From contig NZ_JBHZTH010000001.1 in the NCBI RefSeq assembly GCF_046545555.1, positions 1,426,001 to 1,490,000 of the forward strand: a stretch of 64,000 nt of DNA. The letters run 5' to 3'. The notes under the pieces are model-generated. The model saw only the letters and a program-made list of their open reading frames with translations. It searched no databases and was not told the origin of the DNA. The position numbers and the translations under genes were made by a program. This document shows positions 50,288 through 58,379 of this stretch, piece by piece. The stretch comes from Winogradskyella sp046545555. Lineage in GTDB: Bacteria > Bacteroidota > Bacteroidia > Flavobacteriales > Flavobacteriaceae. Position 1 is the stretch's first letter; each line of letters opens with the position of its first letter.

Positions 50288-51276
50288 TTACTCAATTCTA
50301 TCAGTTTGGTTAAACTTTCTTTCGCTTTTCCGCTAATCAAAGATGCTTTAGCTAAATGAAACCCTTCTTTATGAGAAATATTTTTTGCCGTTGCTATTGC
50401 TAAACCAGCATTAGCGCATACCACATTTGCATGTGCTTCTGTGCCGTTGCCGTTAATGATTTTTGTAAAAAGTTTAGCGGCTTGTTTTACCGTTTTACCT
50501 CCAAAAATTTCTTTTTGTTCTATTTTATTTAAATCTAAATCTTTAGGTTCAAGTAAAACTTCTGATCTATTGGAGATAACTTTTGTCTTCCCTGTTAATG
50601 AAATTTCGTCATAACCATCTAATGCATGCACAACAGCATAGTTTTTATTAGTTTCTTGATATAAATAACCGTAGAGTCTCAACAATTCAAGATTAAAGAC
50701 TCCAACCATTTGATTGTCTGGAAATGCAGGATTTACCATTGGGCCTAACATATTAAAGAACGTTTTAACTCCTAATTCTTTTCTTATAGGCGCTACATTT
50801 TTCATTGCTGGATGAAAAAGTGGTGCGTGTAATACACATATACCAGTTTCATCAATACTACGTTTTAAAAAGTCTATATCATTGGTGAATTTTATGCCTA
50901 AATGTTCCATTACGTTAGATGACCCACAAGCAGAAGAGACACCGTAATTTCCGTGTTTAGTTACATTTACTCCTGCACCAGCAGTTACAAATGATGATAA
51001 TGTAGAAATATTAAATGTATCTTTTCCGTCACCACCTGTACCACATAAGTCTATAGTGTTGTAACCGTTTAAATCTACTGGAATACAAAGCTCTAATAAG
51101 GCATCTCTAAATCCTCTTAATTCTTCAAGCGTAATACTACGCATCATATATACAGTTAAAAATGAAGCTATTTGACTTTGGTTGTATTTACCTTCTGAAA
51201 TATTAACCAATACATTTTTTGCTTCACTACTCGAAATACTTTCTTGGTTAATGAGTCTATTTAAAAGTGCTTTCAT
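50284..51276 (-). CDS. trpD: Anthranilate phosphoribosyltransferase
   Basis: TrpD joins anthranilate to PRPP. The 330-residue protein has the glycine-rich PRPP loop DLCGTGGDGKDTFNISTLSS (about 76-95), KHGNYGVSSACGSSNVMEHL (about 106-125) and the FFNMLGPMVNPA segment (about 171-182). It is a separate gene from trpG, as usual in this phylum. It begins 2 bases after trpG ends. Confidence 0.97.
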   Translation of the reverse strand: MKALLNRLINQESISSSEAKNVLVNISEGKYNQSQIASFLTVYMMRSITLEELRGFRDALLELCIPVDLNGYNTIDLCGTGGDGKDTFNISTLSSFVTAGAGVNVTKHGNYGVSSACGSSNVMEHLGIKFTNDIDFLKRSIDETGICVLHAPLFHPAMKNVAPIRKELGVKTFFNMLGPMVNPAFPDNQMVGVFNLELLRLYGYLYQETNKNYAVVHALDGYDEISLTGKTKVISNRSEVLLEPKDLDLNKIEQKEIFGGKTVKQAAKLFTKIINGNGTEAHANVVCANAGLAIATAKNISHKEGFHLAKASLISGKAKESLTKLIELSK

Positions 51277-51278
51277 AG

Positions 51279-51845
51279 TTAAGAATTGATCCAGTTTTTA
51301 AGAATAGTTTTACCATCTGGCGTCAGGACAGATTCAGGATGATATTGTACCCCTTTTACGTCATACACTTTATGTCTTAATGACATTATTTGTCCGTTTT
51401 CATCAAAAGAAGTAGCTTCTAAACTATCAGGTAAATTGGTATTTACGACCCAAGAATGGTAGCGACCGACTTCAAAAGTTTTATCTAGTCCGTTAAAAAG
51501 CGTTTCATCATCAACAGAAAGTGTCACATGCGTTGCAACGCCGTGATAGACATTTTCTAAATTTTCTAAAGTACCTCCAAAGACCTCTCCTATTGCTTGT
51601 TGACCAAGGCATACACCTAATATACTTTTAGTAGGAGCGTAGATTGCTATTATTTCTTTTAACAAGCCGGCTTCGTCTGGTATTCCCGGACCAGGCGATA
51701 AGACGATTTTGTCAAATGCATCAACCTCTTCAATTGTAAGTTTGTCATTTCTCTTAACAGTGACTTCACAATCTAAATCCTGTAAATAATGTACAAGATT
51801 ATATGTAAAACTGTCGTAATTATCAATTACTAATACCTTTTTCAT
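51279..51845 (-). CDS. trpG: Anthranilate synthase component II (glutamine amidotransferase)
   Basis: This subunit releases ammonia from glutamine for TrpE. The 188-residue class I amidotransferase has the Cys nucleophile in GVCLGQQAIGE (about 77-87), the oxyanion-loop region LSPGPGIPDEAG (about 50-61) and the catalytic His-Glu in QYHPESVLTPDG (about 167-178). A dual role with para-aminobenzoate synthase is possible, as for many TrpG/PabA proteins, but the position in the trp operon supports the tryptophan role. It begins 1 base after trpE ends. Confidence 0.95.
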   Translation of the reverse strand: MKKVLVIDNYDSFTYNLVHYLQDLDCEVTVKRNDKLTIEEVDAFDKIVLSPGPGIPDEAGLLKEIIAIYAPTKSILGVCLGQQAIGEVFGGTLENLENVYHGVATHVTLSVDDETLFNGLDKTFEVGRYHSWVVNTNLPDSLEATSFDENGQIMSLRHKVYDVKGVQYHPESVLTPDGKTILKNWINS

Positions 51846-51846
51846 G

Positions 51847-53247
51847 TTAAATTTCTTTTGCTTGCTCTATTGCCTTTGTTAAAGCTCCAAGCTTATTGTA
51901 TACTTCGTGTAATTCGCTTTCTGCATCTGATTTTGCTACTAAACCAGCTCCAGCTTGCCAAAACAATTTATGATTTTTACTTAAAAATGTTCTAATCATT
52001 ATGGCGTGATTAAAGTTTCCTTCAAAATCCATAAATCCTATCGCTCCGCCATAGTAACCTCTGCTGGTTTTTTCGTACTTTTCAATTAATTGCATAGCTC
52101 TATGTTTTGGTGCTCCACTTAAAGTTCCTGCAGGAAATGTATCTGCTACAACTTGCATAGTGTCTGTACCTTTGCGAATATCTCCGGTCACTTTGCTCAC
52201 TAAATGAATAACATGAGAAAAGAACTGTACTTCTCTATAATTTTTTACAGTAACATTGCTTCCATGTCTACTAAGATCATTTCTCGCTAAATCAACAAGC
52301 ATTACGTGCTCACTGTTTTCTTTATCATCATGGATAAGCTCTTCTGCGAGTTCTGCATCTTTTAAGTCGTTTCCTGTACGTTTAAAAGTGCCAGCAATAG
52401 GATGAATTTCTGCTGTGCCATCACTTACAATTAACTGTGCTTCTGGCGAACTACCAAAGATTTTAAAACTGCCATAATCAAAATAAAATAAATAAGGTGA
52501 AGGGTTAATACTTCTTAGCGCACGATAGACATTGAATTCATCTCCACTAAATTTTTGTGAAAACTGCTTAGAAAGTACTAATTGAAACACATCTCCTCTT
52601 GCACAATGTTTTTTGGCTAACTCAACATGCGCTTTGTATTCATCATCGCTTAAATTAGACTTTATGTCTTCTTGAGTATTAAAGTCGTAAGATGCGTATT
52701 GTCTGGTCTGAATTAATTGCAGAATTTCATCAATATTATTTTCTGTATCGAAGCAATGCGCAAAAATGTAAGCTTCGTTTTTAAAATGATTTATAGCTAT
52801 TATATTTTGATAAACGGCATAATAAATTTCTGGTATCTCTATTGAGCCCTCTTTTTTAGCAATATTTATAGCTTCAAAATGCTTTACTGCATCATATGAT
52901 GTATAACCAAATATGCCATTATTAATAAATTTAAAATCTTCTTTAGAATCAACTTTAAAGCGTTGCGTAAATTTGTGAATCTCTTCTACTACACCAACTT
53001 TATTGACAAAATTATTTTTTGAGCTTCCATCTGGATATGTTTGAGAAATGACACCTTCATTAACTTGTATAGAAGCTATAGGATTGCAACATATATAGGA
53101 AAAACTATTGTCATTAGCGTGATAATCGCTGCTCTCTAAAAGTATACTATTTGGAAATTTATCTCTTATTTTAAGATAAATACTAACAGGTGTAATTGTA
53201 TCTGCCAGTATCTTTTTATAATGTGTATATAGACTGAATGTTTTCAT
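51847..53247 (-). CDS. trpE: Anthranilate synthase component I
   Basis: TrpE makes anthranilate from chorismate with TrpG. The 466-residue protein has the chorismate-binding C-terminal domain with SPEAQLIV, the HPIAGTFKRTG region (about 283-293), the metal-binding EHVMLVDLARNDLSRHG (about 315-331) and the late GYYGGAIGFMDFEGN. The N-terminal LLESSDYH segment (about 34-41) resembles the LLES tryptophan-feedback site of TrpE. It is the first structural gene of trpEGDCFBA. Its ATG lies 11 bases after a terminator hairpin that is part of a leader with a Trp-rich peptide. Confidence 0.97.
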   Translation of the reverse strand: MKTFSLYTHYKKILADTITPVSIYLKIRDKFPNSILLESSDYHANDNSFSYICCNPIASIQVNEGVISQTYPDGSSKNNFVNKVGVVEEIHKFTQRFKVDSKEDFKFINNGIFGYTSYDAVKHFEAINIAKKEGSIEIPEIYYAVYQNIIAINHFKNEAYIFAHCFDTENNIDEILQLIQTRQYASYDFNTQEDIKSNLSDDEYKAHVELAKKHCARGDVFQLVLSKQFSQKFSGDEFNVYRALRSINPSPYLFYFDYGSFKIFGSSPEAQLIVSDGTAEIHPIAGTFKRTGNDLKDAELAEELIHDDKENSEHVMLVDLARNDLSRHGSNVTVKNYREVQFFSHVIHLVSKVTGDIRKGTDTMQVVADTFPAGTLSGAPKHRAMQLIEKYEKTSRGYYGGAIGFMDFEGNFNHAIMIRTFLSKNHKLFWQAGAGLVAKSDAESELHEVYNKLGALTKAIEQAKEI

Positions 53248-53258
53248 AAATTTATACT

Positions 53259-53294
53259 AAAAAAGGCTTGTCGTGAATGACAAGCCTTTTTTTT
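53259..53294 (-). terminator. Attenuator terminator hairpin of the trp operon
   Basis: On the minus strand, AAAAAAGGCTTGTC pairs with GACAAGCCTTTTTT (53279-53292 with 53259-53272), a perfect 14-bp stem with a 6-base loop and a T tract. It lies between the Trp-rich leader ORF and trpE, so if formed it would stop transcription before the structural genes. It is also T-flanked on the plus strand, but no plus-strand gene ends here. Confidence 0.9.
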
Positions 53295-53318
53295 ATATTT
53301 TGTATACAAAGGGTTATT

Positions 53319-53375
53319 TCACGAACATGAGTTTGAGAAATTCCACCACCAAGTATGATTTGTTATTTTTTTCAT
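53319..53375 (-). CDS. trpL: Tryptophan leader peptide (three tandem Trp codons)
   Basis: This 18-codon ORF (MKKITNHTWWWNFSNSCS, stop TGA) lies between the trp promoter and the terminator hairpin. Codons 9-11 (53343-53351) are three consecutive TGG. Chance occurrence of three Trp codons in this exact position, in AT-rich DNA, is very unlikely. A ribosome waiting at these codons would cover the region that otherwise pairs as a 1:2 stem (AUUUC at 53337-53341 with GAAAU at 53316-53320). This would free downstream sequence (53308-53324) to pair with the terminator arms. It is far too short to be a functional protein; its role is regulatory. The symbol trpL is used by analogy with enterobacteria. 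Confidence 0.87.
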   Translation of the reverse strand: MKKITNHTWWWNFSNSCS

Positions 53376-53383
53376 TTGAAATT

Positions 53384-53414
53384 CAAAGATAGAAATGATA
53401 ATTCAGATTTTCAA
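53384..53414 (-). promoter_or_regulatory. Promoter of the trp operon
   Basis: On the minus strand TTG (53412-53414) and TATCTTTG (53384-53391) are 20 bases apart, a perfect Bacteroidetes -33/-7 promoter. Transcription is predicted to begin near 53378, only a few bases before the leader-peptide ATG at 53375. Confidence 0.75.
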
Positions 53415-53478
53415 GTATTTAATTTAATATTTTGTTAATTATATTAGCCAACATTGAATGGATTAATAACTTTATACC

Positions 53479-54027
53479 ATGAAACGTATTTTACTACTTT
53501 GTTTATTAGCTGCATTTGCTTGTAAAAAATACACCGAAGAGGTGACTGCAACTGAAATTGAGGATGTAGAAAGAGAAAATAAAGAGGCAGTTGAAGATAT
53601 ATCTGATATAGATTTAGAAATCTATGATTATGATGGGTTGGAGCCTTTAATACATATAAAAGACGACAAAATCCATGTCGTAAATTTTTGGGCTACATGG
53701 TGCGCACCTTGCGTAAAAGAGTTACCTTATTTTGAAGATATCAATAAAAATTATAAGTCTAAAGGTGTTGAAGTTTTATTGGTGAGTTTAGATTTTCCAA
53801 AAAATTATGAGACTAAGTTGAAGCCTTTTATGAAAAAGCATAATTTGATATCTAAGGTAGTGGCTTTTGATGATACAGATCAAAACAGGTGGATACCAGC
53901 TATAAATGAAAAGTGGACTGGTGCTTTACCAGCTACAATTATTTATAAGGGTGATAAACGGCAATTTTACGAAAGATCCTTTACCAAGGAAGAATTAGAA
54001 AACGAATTAAAACAATTTTTAAATTAA
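53479..54027 (+). CDS. TlpA-like thioredoxin-fold lipoprotein
   Basis: The 182-residue lipoprotein has its Cys in LAAFAC (residue 15) and an acidic linker, then a TlpA/ResA-type thioredoxin domain (about 50-180) with the active site WATWCAPCVKELPYF (about 72-86). The CxxC is intact, so it can exchange thiols and disulfides in the periplasm, for example in cytochrome c maturation or protein folding. It starts a plus-strand group of redox genes and is followed 6 bases later by a second thioredoxin-like gene. Confidence 0.9.
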   Translation: MKRILLLCLLAAFACKKYTEEVTATEIEDVERENKEAVEDISDIDLEIYDYDGLEPLIHIKDDKIHVVNFWATWCAPCVKELPYFEDINKNYKSKGVEVLLVSLDFPKNYETKLKPFMKKHNLISKVVAFDDTDQNRWIPAINEKWTGALPATIIYKGDKRQFYERSFTKEELENELKQFLN

Positions 54028-54033
54028 ATAAAT

Positions 54034-54648
54034 ATGAAAACTTTAAAATTACTCGCGGTTATGGTGATGGTATTATCACTATCTGCTTTTACAACAAATA
54101 CAGATGGAGAAGGTTATAAAGTTGGTGATGTTGCCACAGATTTTAGCTTAGAAAATATTAATGGTAAAATGGTTTCGCTTGCAGATTTTGACGATGCGGA
54201 AGGGTTTATTGTCATTTTCACCTGTAATACCTGTCCTTACGCAGTTGCCTATGAGGATAGAATAGAGGCTTTAAATAAAAAGTATGCATCTAAAGGCTAT
54301 CCTGTTGTAGCTATAATGCCAAATAATATAGAAGTAAAACCAGGTGATAATATGGAGTCTATGCAAGCTAGAGCAAAAGCGAAAGGCTTTACCTTTCCAT
54401 ATTTAATGGATAAAGGTCAGAAAATTTATCCTCAGTATGGTGCTACTAAGACTCCTCATGTATACTTATTAGAGAAGACTAAAGAGGGCAACGTTGTAAA
54501 ATATATTGGTGCTATTGATGATAATTACAAGGATGCAAGTGCTGTTAAAGTGAAATATGTAGAAAATGCAGTGGATGCATTAATGAAAAATAAAGATATA
54601 CGAGTAAAAGAAACCAGAGCAATTGGGTGCTCGATAAAGGTCAAATAG
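54034..54648 (+). CDS. Secreted thioredoxin-like (redoxin family) protein
   Basis: The 204-residue product has a signal peptide (about 1-19, ending LSAFT) and a redoxin/AhpC-TSA-like domain (about 28-165) opening with VGDVATDFSLENINGKMVSL. The active-site region is FTCNTCPYAVAYEDR (about 67-81), a CxxC of the type seen in peroxiredoxin-like envelope proteins. The cis-Pro region is KTPHVYLLE. A role with the adjacent TlpA-like protein in periplasmic thiol chemistry is inferred. A strong terminator follows. Confidence 0.88.
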   Translation: MKTLKLLAVMVMVLSLSAFTTNTDGEGYKVGDVATDFSLENINGKMVSLADFDDAEGFIVIFTCNTCPYAVAYEDRIEALNKKYASKGYPVVAIMPNNIEVKPGDNMESMQARAKAKGFTFPYLMDKGQKIYPQYGATKTPHVYLLEKTKEGNVVKYIGAIDDNYKDASAVKVKYVENAVDALMKNKDIRVKETRAIGCSIKVK

Positions 54649-54688
54649 ATAAATCACCTGTTTTTTTAGAAAAATATGTTAAATATTT

Positions 54689-54718
54689 AATCCGAAGTGT
54701 AACACTTCGGATTTTTTT
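54689..54718 (+). terminator. Terminator after the thioredoxin-like genes
   Basis: AATCCGAAGTG (54689-54699), loop TAA, CACTTCGGATT (54703-54713), then seven T. Confidence 0.92.
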
Positions 54719-54749
54719 ACGTCTATATCATAAAGAAATGTTAATTTTG
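54717..54749 (+). promoter_or_regulatory. Candidate promoter of the rhodanese genes
   Basis: TAATTTTG (54742-54749) is a perfect -7 box about 20 bases before the rhodanese ATG. TTA at 54717-54719 lies 22 bases upstream of it. Confidence 0.4.
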
Positions 54750-54768
54750 TTTAAGCAAAATAGTTAAT

Positions 54769-55080
54769 ATGGCTGATTTACAGCAAAAAGATTGGACAAA
54801 ACAGCGCGATGAAGACAATAATTCGGTTGTTTTAGATGTTAGAACACAACAAGAAGTAGATGAAGGTATTATTCCTAATTCACTTCATATAGATATATAT
54901 AGAGGACAAGATTTTATTGACGAAATTCAGAAATTAGATAAAACCAAGAGCTATTATGTGTATTGCAGATCTGGTAATCGAAGCGGACAGGCTTGTGCAA
55001 TTATGAATCAATTAGGGTTTAACAACGCTTACAATTTAGTAGGCGGTTTTAATGAGTGGACTGGTAAGACAGCGCATTGA
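54769..55080 (+). CDS. Rhodanese-like domain protein (cytoplasmic)
   Basis: The 103-residue single-domain rhodanese has VLDVRTQQEVDEGIIPNS (about 21-38) and the active-site loop YCRSGNRSGQA (about 65-75), with the catalytic Cys intact. No signal peptide is present. Such proteins carry sulfane sulfur or act as thiol-redox partners; the donor and acceptor are unknown. A second, exported rhodanese starts 21 bases downstream. Confidence 0.92.
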   Translation: MADLQQKDWTKQRDEDNNSVVLDVRTQQEVDEGIIPNSLHIDIYRGQDFIDEIQKLDKTKSYYVYCRSGNRSGQACAIMNQLGFNNAYNLVGGFNEWTGKTAH

Positions 55081-55101
55081 AATTATAAATAAGGAGTTAT
55101 T

Positions 55102-55512
55102 ATGAAAAAACTATATATAATTAGTTGTCTTATTGTAGCAATAAGTTTTTCTATGAGCTGTGTTAATAGTAATAGAGATAATTCTGAAGTAAAACTAGTT
55201 ACAGCTGAAGAAATGCAGTCTATACTACAATTAGAAGATGTGCAATTAATTGACGTAAGATCGCAAAAAGAATATGAAGAAATTCATATTGCAAACTCTC
55301 AGAATATTGATTTTACTTCACCTACCTTTGATGATGATATTTCTAAGTTAGATAAGCAAAAGCCAGTAATTTTATACTGTAAGGGCGGAGGAAGAAGTGC
55401 TAAATGTGCTAAAAAGCTTAAAGATGCTGGTTTTACAAAAATATACGATCTCGATGGAGGTCTTTCTAAATGGCAACACTCTGGTGAAATTGAAATAGAA
55501 GCAAAATCATAA
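55102..55512 (+). CDS. Rhodanese-like lipoprotein (periplasmic)
   Basis: The 136-residue protein has a lipoprotein-type signal with Cys at about residue 20 (FSMSC) and a rhodanese domain (about 33-130): LIDVRSQKEYEEIHIANS and the active-site loop YCKGGGRSAKC (about 92-102). The catalytic Cys is present. It forms a pair with the cytoplasmic rhodanese just upstream, one on each side of the inner membrane. A terminator follows 8 bases after the stop. Confidence 0.88.
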   Translation: MKKLYIISCLIVAISFSMSCVNSNRDNSEVKLVTAEEMQSILQLEDVQLIDVRSQKEYEEIHIANSQNIDFTSPTFDDDISKLDKQKPVILYCKGGGRSAKCAKKLKDAGFTKIYDLDGGLSKWQHSGEIEIEAKS

Positions 55513-55520
55513 AACATACA

Positions 55521-55546
55521 AACCGAGCATTTTGTTCGGTTTTTTT
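55521..55546 (+). terminator. Terminator after the rhodanese genes
   Basis: AACCGAGCA (55521-55529), loop TTT, TGTTCGGTT (55533-55541, one G-U pair), then a T tract. Confidence 0.88.
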
Positions 55547-55626
55547 ATTCCGCATTTTTTCTACTTATTAGTCTTAAGGTTTTTATAATTTAGACGACAG
55601 TTATTAAATAATAAGAACACAACTGT

Positions 55627-55634
55627 TACATTTG
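55627..55634 (+). promoter_or_regulatory. Candidate -7 box for the DsbD-family gene
   Basis: TACATTTG is a perfect TAnnTTTG, 18 bases before the ATG at 55653. No clear TTG at the right distance was found. Confidence 0.35.
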
Positions 55635-55652
55635 TGTTTTAACGCTTTATTT

Positions 55653-57632
55653 ATGATAATTAAGAGAATTCTACTACTAAGCCTACTTGTATTTGGTTTT
55701 TCATTTAACTCATATTCACAAATTTTAGAACCTGTAAAATGGGCTTCTGAAGTTGAGAAAATTTCAGATACTGAATATAACCTTATTTTCACAGCGAATA
55801 TTGATAAGGATTGGTATATATACTCGCAAATACAGCAATCTGAGGATAGTTTTGCACCAACTACTTTTTTTGAATATAAAGGACAGCCTAACAATTATAA
55901 ACTCGTTGGAGACACTTCAGAGCCATCAGTACCATCTATATATGATAAAATTTTTGAAGAAGATGTTGTAAAGTTTAAGGAGCAAGCTATTTTTAAACAG
56001 AAAATAAGACTACTTAATGCGGATTTAAAACAGATTGAAGTGTATGTAGAATACCAAACTTGTGATAACTCAAAATGTATACCTGGTGATTATACATTTA
56101 ATTTATCCCTCGATGGTTCAGCAATAGCTAAAAAGGAAATATCAATTGACGAAAGGAGCAAGCAATTGTCTAAAAAGTTAAATCTAAGTGTTACGGGATG
56201 GGACAACTACGAAAAACAAAATGTCGAAGAGAAGAGTAATCTATCTATATTTTTCCTTGGTTTTTTAGGAGGATTAATAGCGTTACTTACACCTTGTGTC
56301 TTTCCAATGATTCCTTTAACGGTCTCATTTTTTACAAAGAGTGCTGGTGATCCAAAAAAGGGTTTATTCAACTCTATACTTTACGGTTTTTTCATCTTTT
56401 TAATTTATGCATTATTAAGTATTCCTTTTCATTTATTAGATTCTTTAGATCCTGGTATTTTAAACAATATTTCAACTAATGTTACTCTAAATATTATCTT
56501 CTTTGTCATTTTTATAGCCTTTGCATTTTCATTTTTTGGCTATTACGAATTAACACTTCCTCAATCTTGGAGTGCAGCTATGGATAGTAAAGCCAACAAA
56601 ATAGGTGGTTTTATAGGCGTCTTTTTTATGGCATTAACTTTGGCCATTGTGTCTTTTTCTTGCACAGGTCCAATTTTAGGAACGTTACTAGGTAGTTCAC
56701 TTACGGCAGATGGTGGAGCAACTCAATTAACAATGGGTATGAGTGGTTTTGGTTTAGCACTAGCGTTGCCATTTACATTGTTTGCTATGTTCCCAAAATG
56801 GCTTAATTCATTACCAAAATCTGGTGGATGGTTAAATACGGTGAAAGTAGTGCTTGGTTTTATAGAACTAGCCTTGGCACTTAAATTCTTGTCTAATGCA
56901 GATTTAGTGGAGCATTGGGGACTTTTAAAACGCGAAATATTTATAGGTCTTTGGATAATAATTGGAGTCGGATTAGTTTTATATTTATTTGGAAAAATTA
57001 AATTTCCGCATGATGGACTATTACAGAAACTAAGTAAATTCAGAATTACAAGTGGTATATTAGTTATTGCATTTGTAATTTATTTAATCCCTGGATTAAC
57101 TAACACTAAATATGCCAACCTAAAATTATTAAGTGGTTTTGCACCTCCTTTATTTTATAGTATTTATGAAAAAGCATCAGAATGCCCCTTGGACTTAAAC
57201 TGCTACAAGGATTTAAATGAAGGCATTGCTGCTGCAAAAATTGAGAATAAGCCTATTCTTTTGGATTTTACTGGATGGACCTGTGTTAATTGCAGAAAAA
57301 TGGAAGAGCAGGTATGGAGCAAATCTGATATATATAAGATTTTAAGTGAAGATTATATTATTATTTCATTGTATGTAGATGATAATGAGAAAGCCTTACC
57401 AAAGGATGAGCAATTTCAATATTTAAGGTCTAATGGAACTCTAAAAGAGATAGAGACCTATGGAGATAAATGGACTGCATTACAAACTACAAATTTTCAG
57501 AACAACTCTCAGCCGTATTATGCATTACTAGATGCAGATATGAGCTTGTTGAATGTAACAAATGCTTACGAGCCTAACGCAGATGCGTATTATCAATGGT
57601 TAAAAACGGGATTAGAAAATTTTAAGAAATAA
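55653..57632 (+). CDS. dsbD: DsbD-family thiol:disulfide interchange protein
   Basis: DsbD moves reducing power from cytoplasmic thioredoxin across the inner membrane to periplasmic partners. The 659-residue protein has a signal peptide (about 1-23), an N-terminal DsbD-alpha-like domain (about 25-150; YVEYQTCDNSKCIPGDY carries two Cys), a membrane region of about eight helices with CcdA-type Cys in LLTPCVFPMIPL and SFSCTGPILG, and a C-terminal thioredoxin-like domain with TGWTCVNCRKME (about 542-553). All three Cys pairs are present. The frame extends 7 codons upstream to a TTG, but the ATG at 55653 fits the signal peptide. It could supply electrons to the TlpA-like and redoxin-like proteins encoded nearby. 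Confidence 0.92.
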   Translation: MIIKRILLLSLLVFGFSFNSYSQILEPVKWASEVEKISDTEYNLIFTANIDKDWYIYSQIQQSEDSFAPTTFFEYKGQPNNYKLVGDTSEPSVPSIYDKIFEEDVVKFKEQAIFKQKIRLLNADLKQIEVYVEYQTCDNSKCIPGDYTFNLSLDGSAIAKKEISIDERSKQLSKKLNLSVTGWDNYEKQNVEEKSNLSIFFLGFLGGLIALLTPCVFPMIPLTVSFFTKSAGDPKKGLFNSILYGFFIFLIYALLSIPFHLLDSLDPGILNNISTNVTLNIIFFVIFIAFAFSFFGYYELTLPQSWSAAMDSKANKIGGFIGVFFMALTLAIVSFSCTGPILGTLLGSSLTADGGATQLTMGMSGFGLALALPFTLFAMFPKWLNSLPKSGGWLNTVKVVLGFIELALALKFLSNADLVEHWGLLKREIFIGLWIIIGVGLVLYLFGKIKFPHDGLLQKLSKFRITSGILVIAFVIYLIPGLTNTKYANLKLLSGFAPPLFYSIYEKASECPLDLNCYKDLNEGIAAAKIENKPILLDFTGWTCVNCRKMEEQVWSKSDIYKILSEDYIIISLYVDDNEKALPKDEQFQYLRSNGTLKEIETYGDKWTALQTTNFQNNSQPYYALLDADMSLLNVTNAYEPNADAYYQWLKTGLENFKK

Positions 57633-57633
57633 A

Positions 57634-58362
57634 TTAGACTTCAAAATAAACGTCTTCAAATGGTACTCTAAAACGCGGACCGTAAATACCTTTGTCATCT
57701 CTAATTCCGCAACTAATTACCATATTTATTTCTGCACCACGAGGGAGTTTTAAAATCTGTTTTACTCTTAAAGTATCACTACCTTCCATTGGGCAGGTGT
57801 CGTAACCTATGCCAGCCATGCTTGTCATAAAATTTTGTGCTGCTAATCCTGCACTTTTATGCGCTACAATACGCATGTCACTTAACCGAGTTTGCCTGTA
57901 AATGGGTTTAAATAGACCAACAATTTGAAACACAATAAATTTTATATAACCAAGTATACCAAGAAAGTCTGAATAGATAGTTGGTATTAATTTTTTGTAA
58001 TATTTTGTTGCCATCTTTTTACGCTTTAAATCGCGCTCACTCAAATCTGGTTTGTCATAAACTTTATTTAAGAATTCAACATTCGCTTTAGCACGTTTTC
58101 TCCACAGGTCTTTGCGAGTTACAATAACTACAAGTTGCTGTGCTGTTTTAGCAGCGCTTTGGTTAAAACAAGCTTCAGCTAATTTCTTCAAAATGGTTTT
58201 ATCGGTTATATGGTAAAACTCCCAAAGCTGAAGATTACTACTCGTTGGTGCTAACGATGCGTTAAATAAACATTGCTTTACCTTATCAGTGTTTATAGAT
58301 TCATTCTTATATACTCGAGTAGATCGTCTATAGGCAATCGCTTCAGTTACTGTTTTCTCCAT
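57634..58362 (-). CDS. Nitroreductase family protein
   Basis: The 242-residue flavoprotein matches the nitroreductase family (FMN-dependent NAD(P)H oxidoreductases). It shows the N-terminal AIAYRRSTRVYKNESI (about 8-23), NASLAPTSSNLQLWEFYHI (about 34-52) and a late VISCGIRDDKGIYGPR. The insertion at about 105-160 is longer than in the minimal family. The substrate is unknown. It lies 17 bases downstream of the histidine kinase gene and is convergent with the DsbD gene. Confidence 0.88.
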   Translation of the reverse strand: MEKTVTEAIAYRRSTRVYKNESINTDKVKQCLFNASLAPTSSNLQLWEFYHITDKTILKKLAEACFNQSAAKTAQQLVVIVTRKDLWRKRAKANVEFLNKVYDKPDLSERDLKRKKMATKYYKKLIPTIYSDFLGILGYIKFIVFQIVGLFKPIYRQTRLSDMRIVAHKSAGLAAQNFMTSMAGIGYDTCPMEGSDTLRVKQILKLPRGAEINMVISCGIRDDKGIYGPRFRVPFEDVYFEV

Positions 58363-58379
58363 TTTGAAGTTTTATTATT

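Noticed and set aside
53299..53310. Near-perfect palindrome TTTGTATACAAA in the trp leader as an operator for a repressor
   Set aside because: It lies downstream of the start site inside the leader transcript and between the 1:2 region and terminator; an RNA spacer is simpler, and no TrpR gene is nearby. It remains possible.
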